DNA of 32,116 nt from Porticoccaceae bacterium (GCA_023228865.1 JALOAH010000052.1:1-32116); one strand, 5' to 3'. Positions 18,244-26,264 are shown, counted from the first letter of the stretch. The notes: generated by a model not told the origin, from the sequence alone. Translations and numbers: made by a program.

Positions 18244-20622
18244 ATGAAATTCAGTGAATCCTGGCTTCGGGAATGGGTTAATCCGAGTATAGAAACAGAC
18301 GAGCTCGTCAGTCGCATTACCATGGCTGGCCTTGAGGTGGATGCTGTTGAACCCGCAGCGGAAATATTCAGTGGCGTGGTGGTGGGGGAAATCATCTCTG
18401 CCGAGCAGCACCCTGACGCCGACAAGTTGCGGGTCTGTCAGGTGATGGGTGCCCCGGAAGGTGTTCTGCAGGTGGTGTGCGGTGCGGCCAATGCCCGCCC
18501 CGGTATCAAAATTCCTTTTGCCACCATTGGCGCCGTGCTGCCCGGCGACTTCAAAATCAAACGCGCCAAGCTGCGCGGTGTCGAATCCTTTGGCATGCTC
18601 TGTGCCGAAAAAGAGCTGGGTGTTTCCGATAATGATGAGGGTTTGTGGGAGTTGCCCGCAGATGCTCCCGTGGGGACGGATTTGCGCGCTTACTTTGGCC
18701 TCGATGACAATCTTATCGAAGTGGATCTCACCCCCAACAGGGGTGATTGCCTGAGTATTAAAGGGTTGGCGCGGGAGGTTGGCGTGCTCTGCGCCATGGA
18801 TGTCACCCCTGCCGCCACAGAGGCCGTCCCCCCGGTGGTGGCCGATCGGTTTCCCGTCAAGCTGCTGGCGGGCAATGCCTGTCCGCGCTATGTGGGCAGG
18901 GTTATTCGCAATATCAATATTGGCGCTGAATCGCCCCTGTGGCTGGTGGAGAAACTGCGCCGCAGTGGTATTCGCACCATCGATCCGGTGGTGGATGTGA
19001 CCAACTATGTGATGCTGGAGTTGGGTCAGCCCATGCACGCCTTCGATCTCGCCCGCCTGAATGGCGGCATTCAGGTGCGCCTGGCGGGCAATGGCGAAAA
19101 AATCAGACTTCTCGATGGCAGTGAACAAAAACTGACTGATGATACCCTGGTGATTGGCGACGACAATGGCGTTCTTGCCATGGCCGGCATTATGGGGGGA
19201 GAAGGCTCCGGAGTGAGCGCTGAGACCAGGGATATCTTTCTTGAGAGTGCTTTTTTCAGCCCCCTGGCCATTGTCGGCAGGGCGCGTAAATACGGCCTGC
19301 ACACGGATTCGTCCCACCGCTTTGAGCGCGGGGTCGATCCCGAACTCTGCCTCCAGGCCATGGAGCGCGCCACTCGGTTGTTGGTGGATATTGTCGGCGG
19401 CGAGCCGGGCGCTGTGATCTGTGAAGAGCTGCGGGCGCACTTGCCGCAGCCAAAGTTGGTAACCCTGTCAAAGGAACGCCTCGCCCAGCAGTTGGCGCTC
19501 CATCTCGACAGCGCCCTGGTCGGCGACATATTTACCCGCCTGGGTTTGATTGTTGAGTCTGAAGACAGTGAACAATGGCGAGTTCTAGTGCCCAGCTGGC
19601 GTTTTGATATCGCCATTCCTGCGGATCTGGTCGAAGAAGTGGCGCGAATTTACGGCTATAACAGGCTGCCCACCAGTACATTCAATGCCCAGCTGGCTAT
19701 TCGCCCGTCGCCGGAAAAACAGCTCGACAGGTCGGCGTTCAAGTCGACCCTCGTCAATCGCGGCTTTAACGAAGTGATTACCTACAGCTTTGTTGACCCC
19801 AAACTCATGGCAACCCTCGATTCCGAGGGCCGCTTTGTCGATGTTGCCAATCCCATCTCCAGCGATATGGCGGTGATGAGAACCAGCCTCTGGGCCGGTC
19901 TTGTCGACACCTTGAAACGCAACCTCAGTCGTCAGCAAAACAGGGTCAGTCTCTTTGAAACCGGGCTGCGTTTTATCGGCGGCGACGAGCTGGTTCAGGA
20001 ACCCATGATCGCCGGGTTGATCTATGGCGAACGGGAGGAGGAAAGCTGGACTCAGGCCAGGGGAAAAGTGGATTTTTACGACATCAAAGGCCATGTTCAG
20101 GCGCTGGCCAATCTCTGCGCCTGTGAGGATGAATTTCGCTACGAGGCCGCGAGCCACTCGGCGCTGCATCCGGGGCAGTGTGCGGCGCTTTACCGTCGGG
20201 ATCGCCTCATCGGTTATTTGGGGCGTATTCATCCCAGTGTCCAAAAGCAGCTGGATCTGGATCAGCCGGCCTTTATGTTTGAACTCAGCCTCAGCGGTTT
20301 GGATAGCGCCCGCATTCCCAGGTACAAAGGCATCAGCCGCTACCCCGAAGTGCGCCGCGACATTGCCGTTATTGTCGACAAAGCCATAGCGGTGAGCGCA
20401 ATTTTGAATACTGCCCGCGCGGCGGCCGGAAGTCTTCTCGTCGACATCAGGTTATTTGATGTTTATGAGGGTAAGGGTATTGAAAACAATAGAAAAAGCG
20501 TGGCTCTGGGCTTGACGTATCAAGAGCAATCGCGCACTCTTAACGAATCTGAGGTGACTGCGTCTGTTGATGAAGTTATCGCCAGCCTAAAAACCAACTA
20601 TCAAGCTACCTTAAGGGGGTAA
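18244..20622 (+). CDS. pheT: Phenylalanyl-tRNA synthetase beta subunit
   Basis: Partner of PheS, providing tRNA binding and editing of mischarged Tyr-tRNA-Phe. The 792-residue protein starts MKFSESWLREWV, the standard opening. Domains in order: an EMAP-II-like tRNA-binding fold (about 40-150, HPDADKLRVCQV), the B3/B4 editing domain (about 210-370, DPVVDVTNYVMLELGQPMHAFD), B5 (about 400-475), the class II-like core (about 480-690, YSFVDPKLM and SSDMAVMRTSLW), and the C-terminal FDX-ACB anticodon domain (about 695-792, ISRYPEVRRDIAVIVD). ATG 18244 matches the family start, although ACAGG is 12 bases upstream; TTG 18238 is an alternative. Length is normal. The ihfA ATG is six bases after the stop. 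Confidence 0.98.
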   Translation: MKFSESWLREWVNPSIETDELVSRITMAGLEVDAVEPAAEIFSGVVVGEIISAEQHPDADKLRVCQVMGAPEGVLQVVCGAANARPGIKIPFATIGAVLPGDFKIKRAKLRGVESFGMLCAEKELGVSDNDEGLWELPADAPVGTDLRAYFGLDDNLIEVDLTPNRGDCLSIKGLAREVGVLCAMDVTPAATEAVPPVVADRFPVKLLAGNACPRYVGRVIRNINIGAESPLWLVEKLRRSGIRTIDPVVDVTNYVMLELGQPMHAFDLARLNGGIQVRLAGNGEKIRLLDGSEQKLTDDTLVIGDDNGVLAMAGIMGGEGSGVSAETRDIFLESAFFSPLAIVGRARKYGLHTDSSHRFERGVDPELCLQAMERATRLLVDIVGGEPGAVICEELRAHLPQPKLVTLSKERLAQQLALHLDSALVGDIFTRLGLIVESEDSEQWRVLVPSWRFDIAIPADLVEEVARIYGYNRLPTSTFNAQLAIRPSPEKQLDRSAFKSTLVNRGFNEVITYSFVDPKLMATLDSEGRFVDVANPISSDMAVMRTSLWAGLVDTLKRNLSRQQNRVSLFETGLRFIGGDELVQEPMIAGLIYGEREEESWTQARGKVDFYDIKGHVQALANLCACEDEFRYEAASHSALHPGQCAALYRRDRLIGYLGRIHPSVQKQLDLDQPAFMFELSLSGLDSARIPRYKGISRYPEVRRDIAVIVDKAIAVSAILNTARAAAGSLLVDIRLFDVYEGKGIENNRKSVALGLTYQEQSRTLNESEVTASVDEVIASLKTNYQATLRG

Positions 20623-20628
20623 GCCGAC

Positions 20629-20928
20629 ATGTCTGCGCTGACTAAAGCCGACCTCGCAGAAATGCTTTATGAGGATCTTGGCCTCAATAAACGAGAGGCC
20701 AAGGAGATAGTTGAGCTGTTTTTTGAAGAAGTTCGCCAGGCTCTGGAAAACAACCAGCAGGTGAAGCTGTCCGGCTTTGGCAATTTCGATCTCCGCGATA
20801 AAAACACCCGCCCCGGGCGCAACCCCAAAACTGGTGAAGAAATTCCCATCACCGCCCGTCGGGTTGTCACCTTCAAGCCCGGACAAAAACTCAAAGCCAG
20901 GGTAGAGAGCTATGCTGGAGCCGAGTAA
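20629..20928 (+). CDS. ihfA: Integration host factor alpha subunit
   Basis: One half of the IHF heterodimer, which bends DNA sharply at specific sites and helps transcription, replication and recombination. The 99-residue protein has the DNABII fold: [38 protein letters not shown], then [30 protein letters not shown] with the intercalating arm proline, and [13 protein letters not shown]. The pheT-ihfA order is conserved across gammaproteobacteria. AGGGGG lies about 7 bases before the ATG, inside the end of pheT. Its last 17 bases overlap the next gene. Confidence 0.98.
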   Translation: MSALTKADLAEMLYEDLGLNKREAKEIVELFFEEVRQALENNQQVKLSGFGNFDLRDKNTRPGRNPKTGEEIPITARRVVTFKPGQKLKARVESYAGAE

Positions 20929-21268
20929 TAACGAACAGCTGCCCCCGATTCCAGGAAAGCGCTATTTCACCATCGGTGAAGTCAGCGACCTTTGCGACGT
21001 CAAGCCCCATGTGTTGCGCTACTGGGAGCAGGAATTTCCCATGCTCAGCCCGGTCAAGCGCAGGGGCAATCGCCGCTACTATCAGCGCCAGGATGTGCTG
21101 CTGATCCGCCAGATCCGCTCCCTGCTTTACGAGCAGGGGTTTACTATCGGCGGCGCCAGGCAGCGCCTGGTGGGCGAAGATGCCAAAGAGGAGGCGACTC
21201 AGGTTCGCCAGCTGGTAGCACAGACTATCGTCGAACTTGAAGAAGTCCTTTCCGTCCTTAAAAATTAG
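20912..21268 (+). CDS. MerR-family transcriptional regulator (ihfA-linked)
   Basis: A 118-residue regulator with an N-terminal MerR helix-turn-helix: [30 protein letters not shown] (about 16-45), then [37 protein letters not shown], and a short C-terminal coiled-coil (about 95-118). It lacks a large effector domain or obvious metal-binding cysteines. Its target and signal are unknown. The start lies inside ihfA with a 17-base overlap and GAGAG just upstream, so the two genes are translationally linked. The pair ihfA-merR followed by tRNA-Pro is also found in Pseudomonas, from memory. Confidence 0.92.
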   Translation: MLEPSNNEQLPPIPGKRYFTIGEVSDLCDVKPHVLRYWEQEFPMLSPVKRRGNRRYYQRQDVLLIRQIRSLLYEQGFTIGGARQRLVGEDAKEEATQVRQLVAQTIVELEEVLSVLKN

Positions 21269-21277
21269 CCTTTCGCC

Positions 21278-21305
21278 TTGCAATAAAATTCTATTTGGGT
21301 ATCAT
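21278..21305 (+). promoter_or_regulatory. Sigma-70-type promoter of tRNA-Pro
   Basis: TTGCAA (21278-21283), a 16-base spacer and TATCAT (21300-21305), followed by TGCGCC. The GC-rich discriminator again suggests stringent control. The tRNA starts about 60 bases after the expected transcription start, leaving a 5' leader to be trimmed by RNase P. Confidence 0.6.
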
Positions 21306-21372
21306 TGCGCCTCCTTTTACGGGGTGCTGTCAGAAGGCGATACGGAGTGCCGCAGTAACCTGGCAAAAATTT

Positions 21373-21449
21373 CGGAACGTAGCGCAGCTTGGTAGCGCAC
21401 TACACTGGGGGTGTAGGGGTCGGAGGTTCAAATCCTCTCGTTCCGACCA
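21373..21449 (+). tRNA. tRNA-Pro (anticodon GGG)
   Basis: A complete 77-base tRNA. Acceptor arms CGGAACG (21373-21379) and CGTTCCG (21439-21445) pair fully; the discriminator A and encoded CCA (21447-21449) follow. The anticodon stem CTACA/TGTAG encloses CTGGGGG with anticodon GGG at 21407-21409, reading CCC and CCU proline codons. The T arm has GGTTCAAAT. A weak seven-pair stem (CTACAGC 21460-21466 with GCTGTAG 21485-21491) follows and may help end transcription. Confidence 0.96.
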
Positions 21450-21572
21450 AATTTTCGAGCTACAGCAATGGCAAGGACGTTTGAGCTGTAGTTTCCCCTT
21501 CAAATTCCCTGATAACTGTTTAGCTTATCCCTGTTCTGTTGTTTCTGATCCATTCGTTAGCGGAGCAATCGG

Positions 21573-21986
21573 GTGATTTTTTCTGGTTTAAAATCTGTCT
21601 TCCTGTGCGCCATTGTCCTCTGTTTAGGCATGGTATCTGGCTGTGCATCTGATCGTCACCAAGCCACAAGCGACACCTTTGATATTTATCTGTCGCAACA
21701 GGGTTTGAGGCAATTTAATTTTACAATGACCGTGCCACCGCAAGAGCAGCGCCATTCGAGGATGCCGGCGGGGAGTAACGGCTCAGCTGTTCGCAGGCCG
21801 GCGGGTTCTGCTATTTCAGACCCCCATAAGTTTGCCGAAATGGTCAAGCCCAGAGTACTGGAACAGCTTCATTTAAAGCTTGAAGAGACCGGTTATTGCC
21901 CGGAGGGCTATACAGTGGTTGAAAGTCAATTTGGCCGCACATCGTTTATTCGTGGCCATTGTGTTGTTCTGACTGAAAATGAGTAA
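21573..21986 (+). CDS. Small predicted lipoprotein of unknown function
   Basis: A 137-residue protein with a lipoprotein signal peptide: a hydrophobic core (about residues 8-22) and VSGC, with C24 as the predicted lipidated cysteine. The middle (about 50-80) is low-complexity and rich in P, S, R and G, so probably disordered. The C-terminal part (about 82-137) looks folded, with FAEMVKPRVLEQLHLKLEETGYCPEGYTVVESQFGRTSFIRGHC and two further cysteines that could form a disulfide. I do not recognise the family. The start is GTG 21573 with CGGAG about 8 bases upstream. No neighbour hints at function. Confidence 0.75.
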   Translation: MIFSGLKSVFLCAIVLCLGMVSGCASDRHQATSDTFDIYLSQQGLRQFNFTMTVPPQEQRHSRMPAGSNGSAVRRPAGSAISDPHKFAEMVKPRVLEQLHLKLEETGYCPEGYTVVESQFGRTSFIRGHCVVLTENE

Positions 21987-22098
21987 ATTCAGTGCCGAGC
22001 CTTGCCGGTTGTAGATCTTAAAAAATCAGTAATATCCCGCGAAAAAAATTCTTTCCGCCAGTAAATCTCGATATAGTTATCGCCTTTCCCGTGGAGAT

Positions 22099-22758
22099 AT
22101 GATCCCGTTGGCTTTGCAATCATTTTCTGCAAGTTTGCCGCCGGAAGGCTATTTTGAGGTTATTGTCGACGCTTTGCGCGACAAGGGCTGGATTGTGCTG
22201 CCCAATTTTGTTGACCAGTCATTTTGGCTGCCACTGCTGCAGCGCGCCCAGAGTATTGACGATTATACTCCGGCGGGAATCGGGCGGGGGGACAGCTTTC
22301 GGGAAAACCCCTTTGTCCGCAGCGACGCCATTCGCTGGCTTGACAGAGACAATGGGGAAGATGGGCAATGGCTCGCCCTGATGGAAGAGCTGCGATTGGT
22401 GCTCAACAGCAGGCTCTTTCTTGGCTTGTTTGAATTCGAGTGCCACTATGCCAGCTATGGCTGCGGCAGTTTTTATAAACGTCATCTCGATGCCTTTAAG
22501 GGGCAGGGCATCCGCATCCTCTCTGTTGTTCTTTATCTCAACCCCCAGTGGCAGCCGGGGGATGGAGGGGAGTTCGTTATCTATCCCGAAGACGCCCCTG
22601 AGGGGCATGCCTTTTTACCGCGAGCCGGCACCATGGCGGTTTTCCTCAGTGAAGATTTTCCCCATGAAGTACTGCCCGCAAACCGGGTGCGTTACAGCAT
22701 TGCCGGTTGGTTCCGTATCAATACCACCACCGGTGAAATTCTTGACCCTCCGCACTGA
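22099..22758 (+). CDS. 2-oxoglutarate/Fe(II) oxygenase, SM-20/prolyl-hydroxylase type
   Basis: A 219-residue oxygenase with the double-stranded beta-helix iron site H129-x-D131 (YKRHLDAF) and H189 (DFPHEV), plus R198 (VRYSIAGWFR) to bind 2-oxoglutarate. The arrangement, and the segment SVVLYLNPQWQPGDGGEFVIY, match the SM-20/EGLN-like bacterial prolyl 4-hydroxylases. In Pseudomonas a related enzyme hydroxylates a proline of elongation factor Tu, so EF-Tu is a candidate substrate, but this is inference from family knowledge. Residues 1-110 form the N-terminal helical part. The ATG at 22099 has GTGGAG 4 bases upstream (GGAG with spacing 6). It reads in the same direction as the small zinc-ribbon-like gene 74 bases downstream. 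Confidence 0.87.
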   Translation: MIPLALQSFSASLPPEGYFEVIVDALRDKGWIVLPNFVDQSFWLPLLQRAQSIDDYTPAGIGRGDSFRENPFVRSDAIRWLDRDNGEDGQWLALMEELRLVLNSRLFLGLFEFECHYASYGCGSFYKRHLDAFKGQGIRILSVVLYLNPQWQPGDGGEFVIYPEDAPEGHAFLPRAGTMAVFLSEDFPHEVLPANRVRYSIAGWFRINTTTGEILDPPH

Positions 22759-22832
22759 CAGGCCGCCAATATTTTCAGTGCAATGTTACTATTCGGCGAT
22801 AGGGGTTTTGCCGGTTGTAGCTGGGAGTCGCC

Positions 22833-23006
22833 ATGGGTGATGTCATCGATTTTAAAAAACCAAAAGCGAAAAAGCTGGGCATGTGTCAACACGGCTTTCA
22901 CGATTGGGTCATTTGGCAGAATAAAAAGTTTGATGTCAGCAAGGGAAAGTTGATTACGGTTTTTCGCTGCAGCCGCTGCGGCGCGCAGAAAGTGCAAGGC
23001 CTTTGA
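22833..23006 (+). CDS. 57-residue zinc-ribbon-like protein
   Basis: A short gene read directly from the sequence: ATG 22833, stop TGA 23004-23006, with GGGAG about 5 bases before the start. The product begins MGDVIDFKKPKAKKLG and contains a C-x-H-x2-H group (C18, H20, H23 in MCQHGFHDW) and a C-x2-C pair (C46, C49 in RCSRCGAQK). The spacing suits one structural zinc site. The segment between, KKFDVSKGKLITVFR, looks like two beta-strands, as in zinc ribbons. I recall similar small hypothetical proteins in Pseudomonas and relatives but no function. It follows the 2OG oxygenase in the same direction and is convergent with the peroxiredoxin gene. Confidence 0.75.
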   Translation: MGDVIDFKKPKAKKLGMCQHGFHDWVIWQNKKFDVSKGKLITVFRCSRCGAQKVQGL

Positions 23007-23060
23007 AAGCATGGAGCGAGAGGCGGCTGGTTTTGCCGTCAGGTGGTGGGGCAGTGCAAG

Positions 23061-23102
23061 GGAAATAAAAATACGTCCACAATCAGAAATCAATTGTGGG
23101 CG
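23061..23102 (-). terminator. Rho-independent terminator of the peroxiredoxin gene
   Basis: CGTCCACAAT (23074-23083) pairs with ATTGTGGGCG (23093-23102), a ten-pair stem with one G-U type pair and a nine-base loop. On the minus strand the stem is followed by TATTTTTATTT. On the plus strand a run of nine G residues follows at 23105-23113. It therefore serves the minus-strand gene ending at 23179. Confidence 0.65.
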
Positions 23103-23178
23103 TAGGGGGGGGGTTGCTGTCAGGCTATTTAAAAAAACAACAGATAAATAGCGAGACAGCAACTGTGTTCAGTTTGAA

Positions 23179-23661
23179 TTAAAGTTGTTCAAGAATTTTT
23201 TCTGCTGTGGAGTTGTCAATTCCAGCGCCGCTGGGCTCCACATTGAGAGCAGTCACCTTACCGTCTTCAACAATCATCGAGTAGCGCTTGGAGCGAACCC
23301 CAAGGCCTTTGTCGCTGAGATCCAGTTCCAGCCCCAGGGCTTTGGTAAACTGGGCTGAACCGTCAGCCAGCAGCAACAGGTGTTCCGCGTTCTGGGTTTT
23401 ACCCCAGGCGCCCATGACAAAGGCGTCATTGACGGAAACGCAGGCGATGGTATCCACCCCTTTGGCTTTGATGTTGTCGGCGTGAACAATAAAGCCGGGC
23501 ATATGGGTATTGGAGCAGCCGGGGGTGAAAGCACCGGGAACAGCAAAAAGAACCACTTTTTTGCCTTTAAAAATATCGTTGGTGGCAATGGCTTTGGGGC
23601 CATCGTCGGTCATGGTGTGCAGATCCATTTGCGGAATGCTGTCGCCAATCTTTATGGTCAT
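23179..23661 (-). CDS. Peroxiredoxin, Prx5/AhpE-like (TSA family)
   Basis: A 160-residue cytoplasmic peroxidase of the Prx5 group (redoxin domain), reducing hydrogen peroxide and alkyl hydroperoxides with glutaredoxin, glutathione or thioredoxin. The active-site block is FAVPGAFTPGCSNTHMPGF, with peroxidatic C49. C74 in DTIACVSVNDAFVMGAWGK is the only other cysteine, as is common in the PMP20-like subgroup. GLGVRSKRYSMIVEDGKV and the tail TAEKILEQL are family-typical. The ATG at 23661 has GGAG 7 bases upstream on the minus strand; starts further out add an unconserved extension. This is the second peroxiredoxin in the window besides Bcp, and the gene is on its own transcript. Confidence 0.93.
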   Translation of the reverse strand: MTIKIGDSIPQMDLHTMTDDGPKAIATNDIFKGKKVVLFAVPGAFTPGCSNTHMPGFIVHADNIKAKGVDTIACVSVNDAFVMGAWGKTQNAEHLLLLADGSAQFTKALGLELDLSDKGLGVRSKRYSMIVEDGKVTALNVEPSGAGIDNSTAEKILEQL

Positions 23662-23751
23662 AATGATCTCCGTGATAGTGTAGTGGCGGCTGCCTGATTG
23701 TGCCGCGTTGTCTTTCCGGCCTTCGTTCAAGACCCTGTTTTCAATAGGGTT

Positions 23752-24492
23752 TTAAAGGCTGTGGCTGGCCAGGGAGTCGATCATACCACCAATGTCAAAG
23801 GTTTCCACCATATCTGCGCCGCGGTTGAAAAGGTTGATGGCGATGTCCGGTTCGGCGACTTCGTAAACCACCACAATAGCGCTGAAGCGGCTGAGATCTT
23901 CGCTGTCGGGAATATGTTTGATATTGGTAAAAATAAATGCCGGATCGATAGCTCGGGTGGTCTCACTGTCAATCTGTGGCCAGTCCTTGACAACCAGCCC
24001 CACCCTGGGAAAACCTTGGGCCTTGGCGACAGCGATAAAGTCGCTGTCAAAACTGATTAAAACCGATTGATCCTGCACAGGGGCGAGCGCTGTCATGAGG
24101 GTGTGGCAGGCGGTTTCTCTGCCTACAGCGGCGATGGCTTCCTCCTTGGCTTCAATAAAAGCAGTCACCTCCCTGTGGTTTTGCAGGAAATCGACCAGGG
24201 CGCTCAGCGGGGCAATGGTCTCGGTTGCAAAGCGTTCGCCGAAGCGAAAAGGCTCCGATGCCGGTGTCGCGAGGGCGTCGGCCTCGTTGAGGTCGCCAAT
24301 GTTGCCTTCCAGTCCGGACACCCTGGCGAGGAAGGGGTCGTGGTAAAGAACCGGGCGCTGGTCGCGGGTAAACTGAATGTCGGTTTCAATATAGAGGGCA
24401 CCAGCGGCGACCGCCGCCGTCATGGCGATTAGGGTGTTTTCGGGAAAATTGCGCTGGTAACCCCGGTGGGCAACAAGTCGATGGCGAAGCAT
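23752..24492 (-). CDS. Glycerophosphodiester phosphodiesterase
   Basis: A 246-residue GDPD enzyme that hydrolyses glycerophosphodiesters from phospholipid turnover to sn-glycerol 3-phosphate and an alcohol. The TIM-barrel catalytic residues are present: H9-R10 (AHRGYQRNFPENT), E36 and D38 (YIETDIQ), and H51 (LYHDPFL). There is no signal peptide, so it is probably a cytoplasmic UgpQ-like form. The tail DMVETFDIGGMI is typical, although shortened. It lies 90 bases upstream of the peroxiredoxin start on the same strand and 59 bases downstream of the DUF4124-like gene. Confidence 0.92.
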   Translation of the reverse strand: MLRHRLVAHRGYQRNFPENTLIAMTAAVAAGALYIETDIQFTRDQRPVLYHDPFLARVSGLEGNIGDLNEADALATPASEPFRFGERFATETIAPLSALVDFLQNHREVTAFIEAKEEAIAAVGRETACHTLMTALAPVQDQSVLISFDSDFIAVAKAQGFPRVGLVVKDWPQIDSETTRAIDPAFIFTNIKHIPDSEDLSRFSAIVVVYEVAEPDIAINLFNRGADMVETFDIGGMIDSLASHSL

Positions 24493-24551
24493 ATTCCTCT
24501 CTCTGTATTGGTGGTTTTACAGTGTCTGGGTGCCTGTCTGGCAAGACCTGC

Positions 24552-25373
24552 CTAGCAGCCGGAGCCGGAGGAAAAACACCGCGATTGGCTGTTTTGCTGG
24601 CGCTGCTGGCTGTTGGACAGGCGCTTTTCGATAATGCGCCGTTTTTTGGCGTTTTCCTCAGCCAGCGCCCGGCTCTGTTGATCCAGGTTGCCACTGCTGG
24701 CAATGGAGCCGGAGACTCCGGCATTGGATCGTTTCAGGGCAACCGTTTCCGCCGCGTTGGTGTGCGCCTGCTCGCCCAATTCTTCGCGCACTCGGCGCAA
24801 CAGGTTGGGCAAGCGCTCCTTGAGGTCTGTTTCCTGGTAGGCGCGCATGGCGAGGAGAATGCCATCGTTTTTGAGAACAATATCCCAGGTGTCTGCGCTT
24901 TGGTACCAGCGCAGTAAGTCCGGGCTGTGGACAATGGTTTCCCCCATGCCGCCGAGCTGATAGACGTAGAGTTTGCCATAGGCCTGGCGATAATCCAGAT
25001 TGTATGTCACCGCCAGATCGTTAAAGGTGTCCAGCCAGGGGCGGGGAGGTTGGTTCAGGGAAATAATCTTGCCTTCCAGGGCGATAGGCTCCATGGCGAT
25101 ACCGGCGACATCGCCGATTATTTCAACAACATCCGCGAGGTCGACGCGGGCGTAGTGGAGCTCGATTTTCTCCTGGGTGGAAATTTTTGCCAGTTTGGCG
25201 GGGCTGATCTCCACCAGGGGTTCATTGCGGTTCTTCGCGTAGGCCTGTACCTGGCCGCAGTAGGGGTTGCTGGAAAAGGAAATTTTTCCGTCAGGAGCCG
25301 TGCATTTATAGACTTCAGCGCCGCTAGCAGGTAGTGACAGTGTCAATAATAAAGCTGCACCAAGGTTTTTCAT
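24552..25373 (-). CDS. Secreted DUF4124-type protein with STN-like and coiled-coil regions
   Basis: A 273-residue exported protein of unknown role. Residues 1-19 form a cleavable signal peptide ending near ASGAEVYKC. Residues about 19-60 look like a DUF4124 domain (EVYKCTAPDGKISFSSNPYCG), a short extracytoplasmic module with two cysteines. Residues about 68-135 resemble a secretin/TonB short N-terminal (STN) fold: IELHYARVDLADVVEIIGDVAG followed by ISLNQPPRPWLDTFNDLAVTYNLDYRQAYGKLYVY. The C-terminal third is charged and helical, probably coiled-coil (about 185-255), ending in a serine-rich tail with two cysteines. The STN-like part suggests contact with a secretin or outer-membrane machine, but no such gene is nearby. 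Domain calls are by eye. Confidence 0.72.
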   Translation of the reverse strand: MKNLGAALLLTLSLPASGAEVYKCTAPDGKISFSSNPYCGQVQAYAKNRNEPLVEISPAKLAKISTQEKIELHYARVDLADVVEIIGDVAGIAMEPIALEGKIISLNQPPRPWLDTFNDLAVTYNLDYRQAYGKLYVYQLGGMGETIVHSPDLLRWYQSADTWDIVLKNDGILLAMRAYQETDLKERLPNLLRRVREELGEQAHTNAAETVALKRSNAGVSGSIASSGNLDQQSRALAEENAKKRRIIEKRLSNSQQRQQNSQSRCFSSGSGC

Positions 25374-25501
25374 GGTTTCCCGCCGGTAAGAGTTTGTGGC
25401 ATTCCTTCGGTGGAGTTTTCACTGCTCCCTGTCCCGTTGTCAACGGCCAGGCAAAGAAATTGCTGCTAACCACAGCGCGGGGGGAATATTTACTGGCGAC
25501 A

Positions 25502-25538
25502 AGAAAGGGCGCCGCCCAATAACAGTGTTATCGGGCGG
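25502..25538 (-). terminator. Stem-loop terminator after the YebC-family gene
   Basis: An eleven-to-twelve-pair stem around a three-base loop: CGCCCAATAAC (25513-25523) against GTTATCGGGCG (25527-25537). The single A-C mismatch on the plus strand becomes a G-U pair in the minus-strand transcript, and CCCTTTCTT follows on that strand. It lies about 10 bases after the stop of the minus-strand gene. Confidence 0.55.
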
Positions 25539-25547
25539 GCGGTGAGG

Positions 25548-26264
25548 CTAAAGCTCGGCGTCGTGGTAGACGTTCTGAACATCGTCATTGTCGTTGAGCA
25601 TGTCCAGAAATTTGTTGAAAAGGCCGATATCATCGCCACTGATGGGGGTGCTGCTTCGAGGTAGAAACTGCACTTCGTCGACATCAAAGTCAATATCGCC
25701 AAAGGCGTCGAGCAACGCCTGGCGAGCCTTGTGATGCTCCGTGTGGGGAACGAACAGGGATATTTTGCCGTTGTCGCTTTCAATGTCGGTGACATCCACG
25801 TCCATTTCCATGAGTGCTTCGAGAACGTCGTCTTCATTTTGGCCTGCAAAAACCATGATGGCGGAGTGGTCAAACATGTGACTGACACTGCCCGGCGTGC
25901 CAATTTTGCATTTTGCCTTGGTGAAACAAAGGCGGACATCGTTGAAGGTGCGGGTGGGATTGTCGGTGAGGCAGTCGACAATGACCATGCAGCCGCCGGG
26001 GCCAAAACCTTCGTAGCGGGCGGGCGAAAAGTCTTCGCCGCCACCCCCCTTGGCCTTGTTGAGGGCTTTTTCGATCACGTGGCTGGGCACCTGGTCTTTC
26101 TTGGCGCGGTCGATCAGGCCTCTGAGGCTGAGGTTGCCGTCGGGATCTATACCCCCGGCTTTGGCGCAAACGTAGATTTCGCGGCCATACCTGCTGTACA
26201 CCTTGGCTTTCATGTCCGAGGTTTTGGCCATGGACTCTTTGCGGTTCTGATAAGCTCTGCCCAT
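25548..26264 (-). CDS. YebC/PmpR/TACO1-family protein (YeeN-like)
   Basis: A 238-residue member of the YebC family, long annotated as DNA-binding regulators and more recently linked to translation of difficult stretches such as polyproline. The sequence [31 protein letters not shown] differs from canonical YebC (MAGHSKW) and resembles the second, YeeN-type branch. Conserved blocks are [55 protein letters not shown] and [15 protein letters not shown]. The start at 26264 is chosen because [17 protein letters not shown] is the usual opening; an ATG at 26291 adds nine unconserved residues. The canonical ruvC-linked yebC is presumably elsewhere. The gene is divergent from the CDP-archaeol-synthase-like gene. 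Confidence 0.9.
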   Translation of the reverse strand: MGRAYQNRKESMAKTSDMKAKVYSRYGREIYVCAKAGGIDPDGNLSLRGLIDRAKKDQVPSHVIEKALNKAKGGGGEDFSPARYEGFGPGGCMVIVDCLTDNPTRTFNDVRLCFTKAKCKIGTPGSVSHMFDHSAIMVFAGQNEDDVLEALMEMDVDVTDIESDNGKISLFVPHTEHHKARQALLDAFGDIDFDVDEVQFLPRSSTPISGDDIGLFNKFLDMLNDNDDVQNVYHDAEL

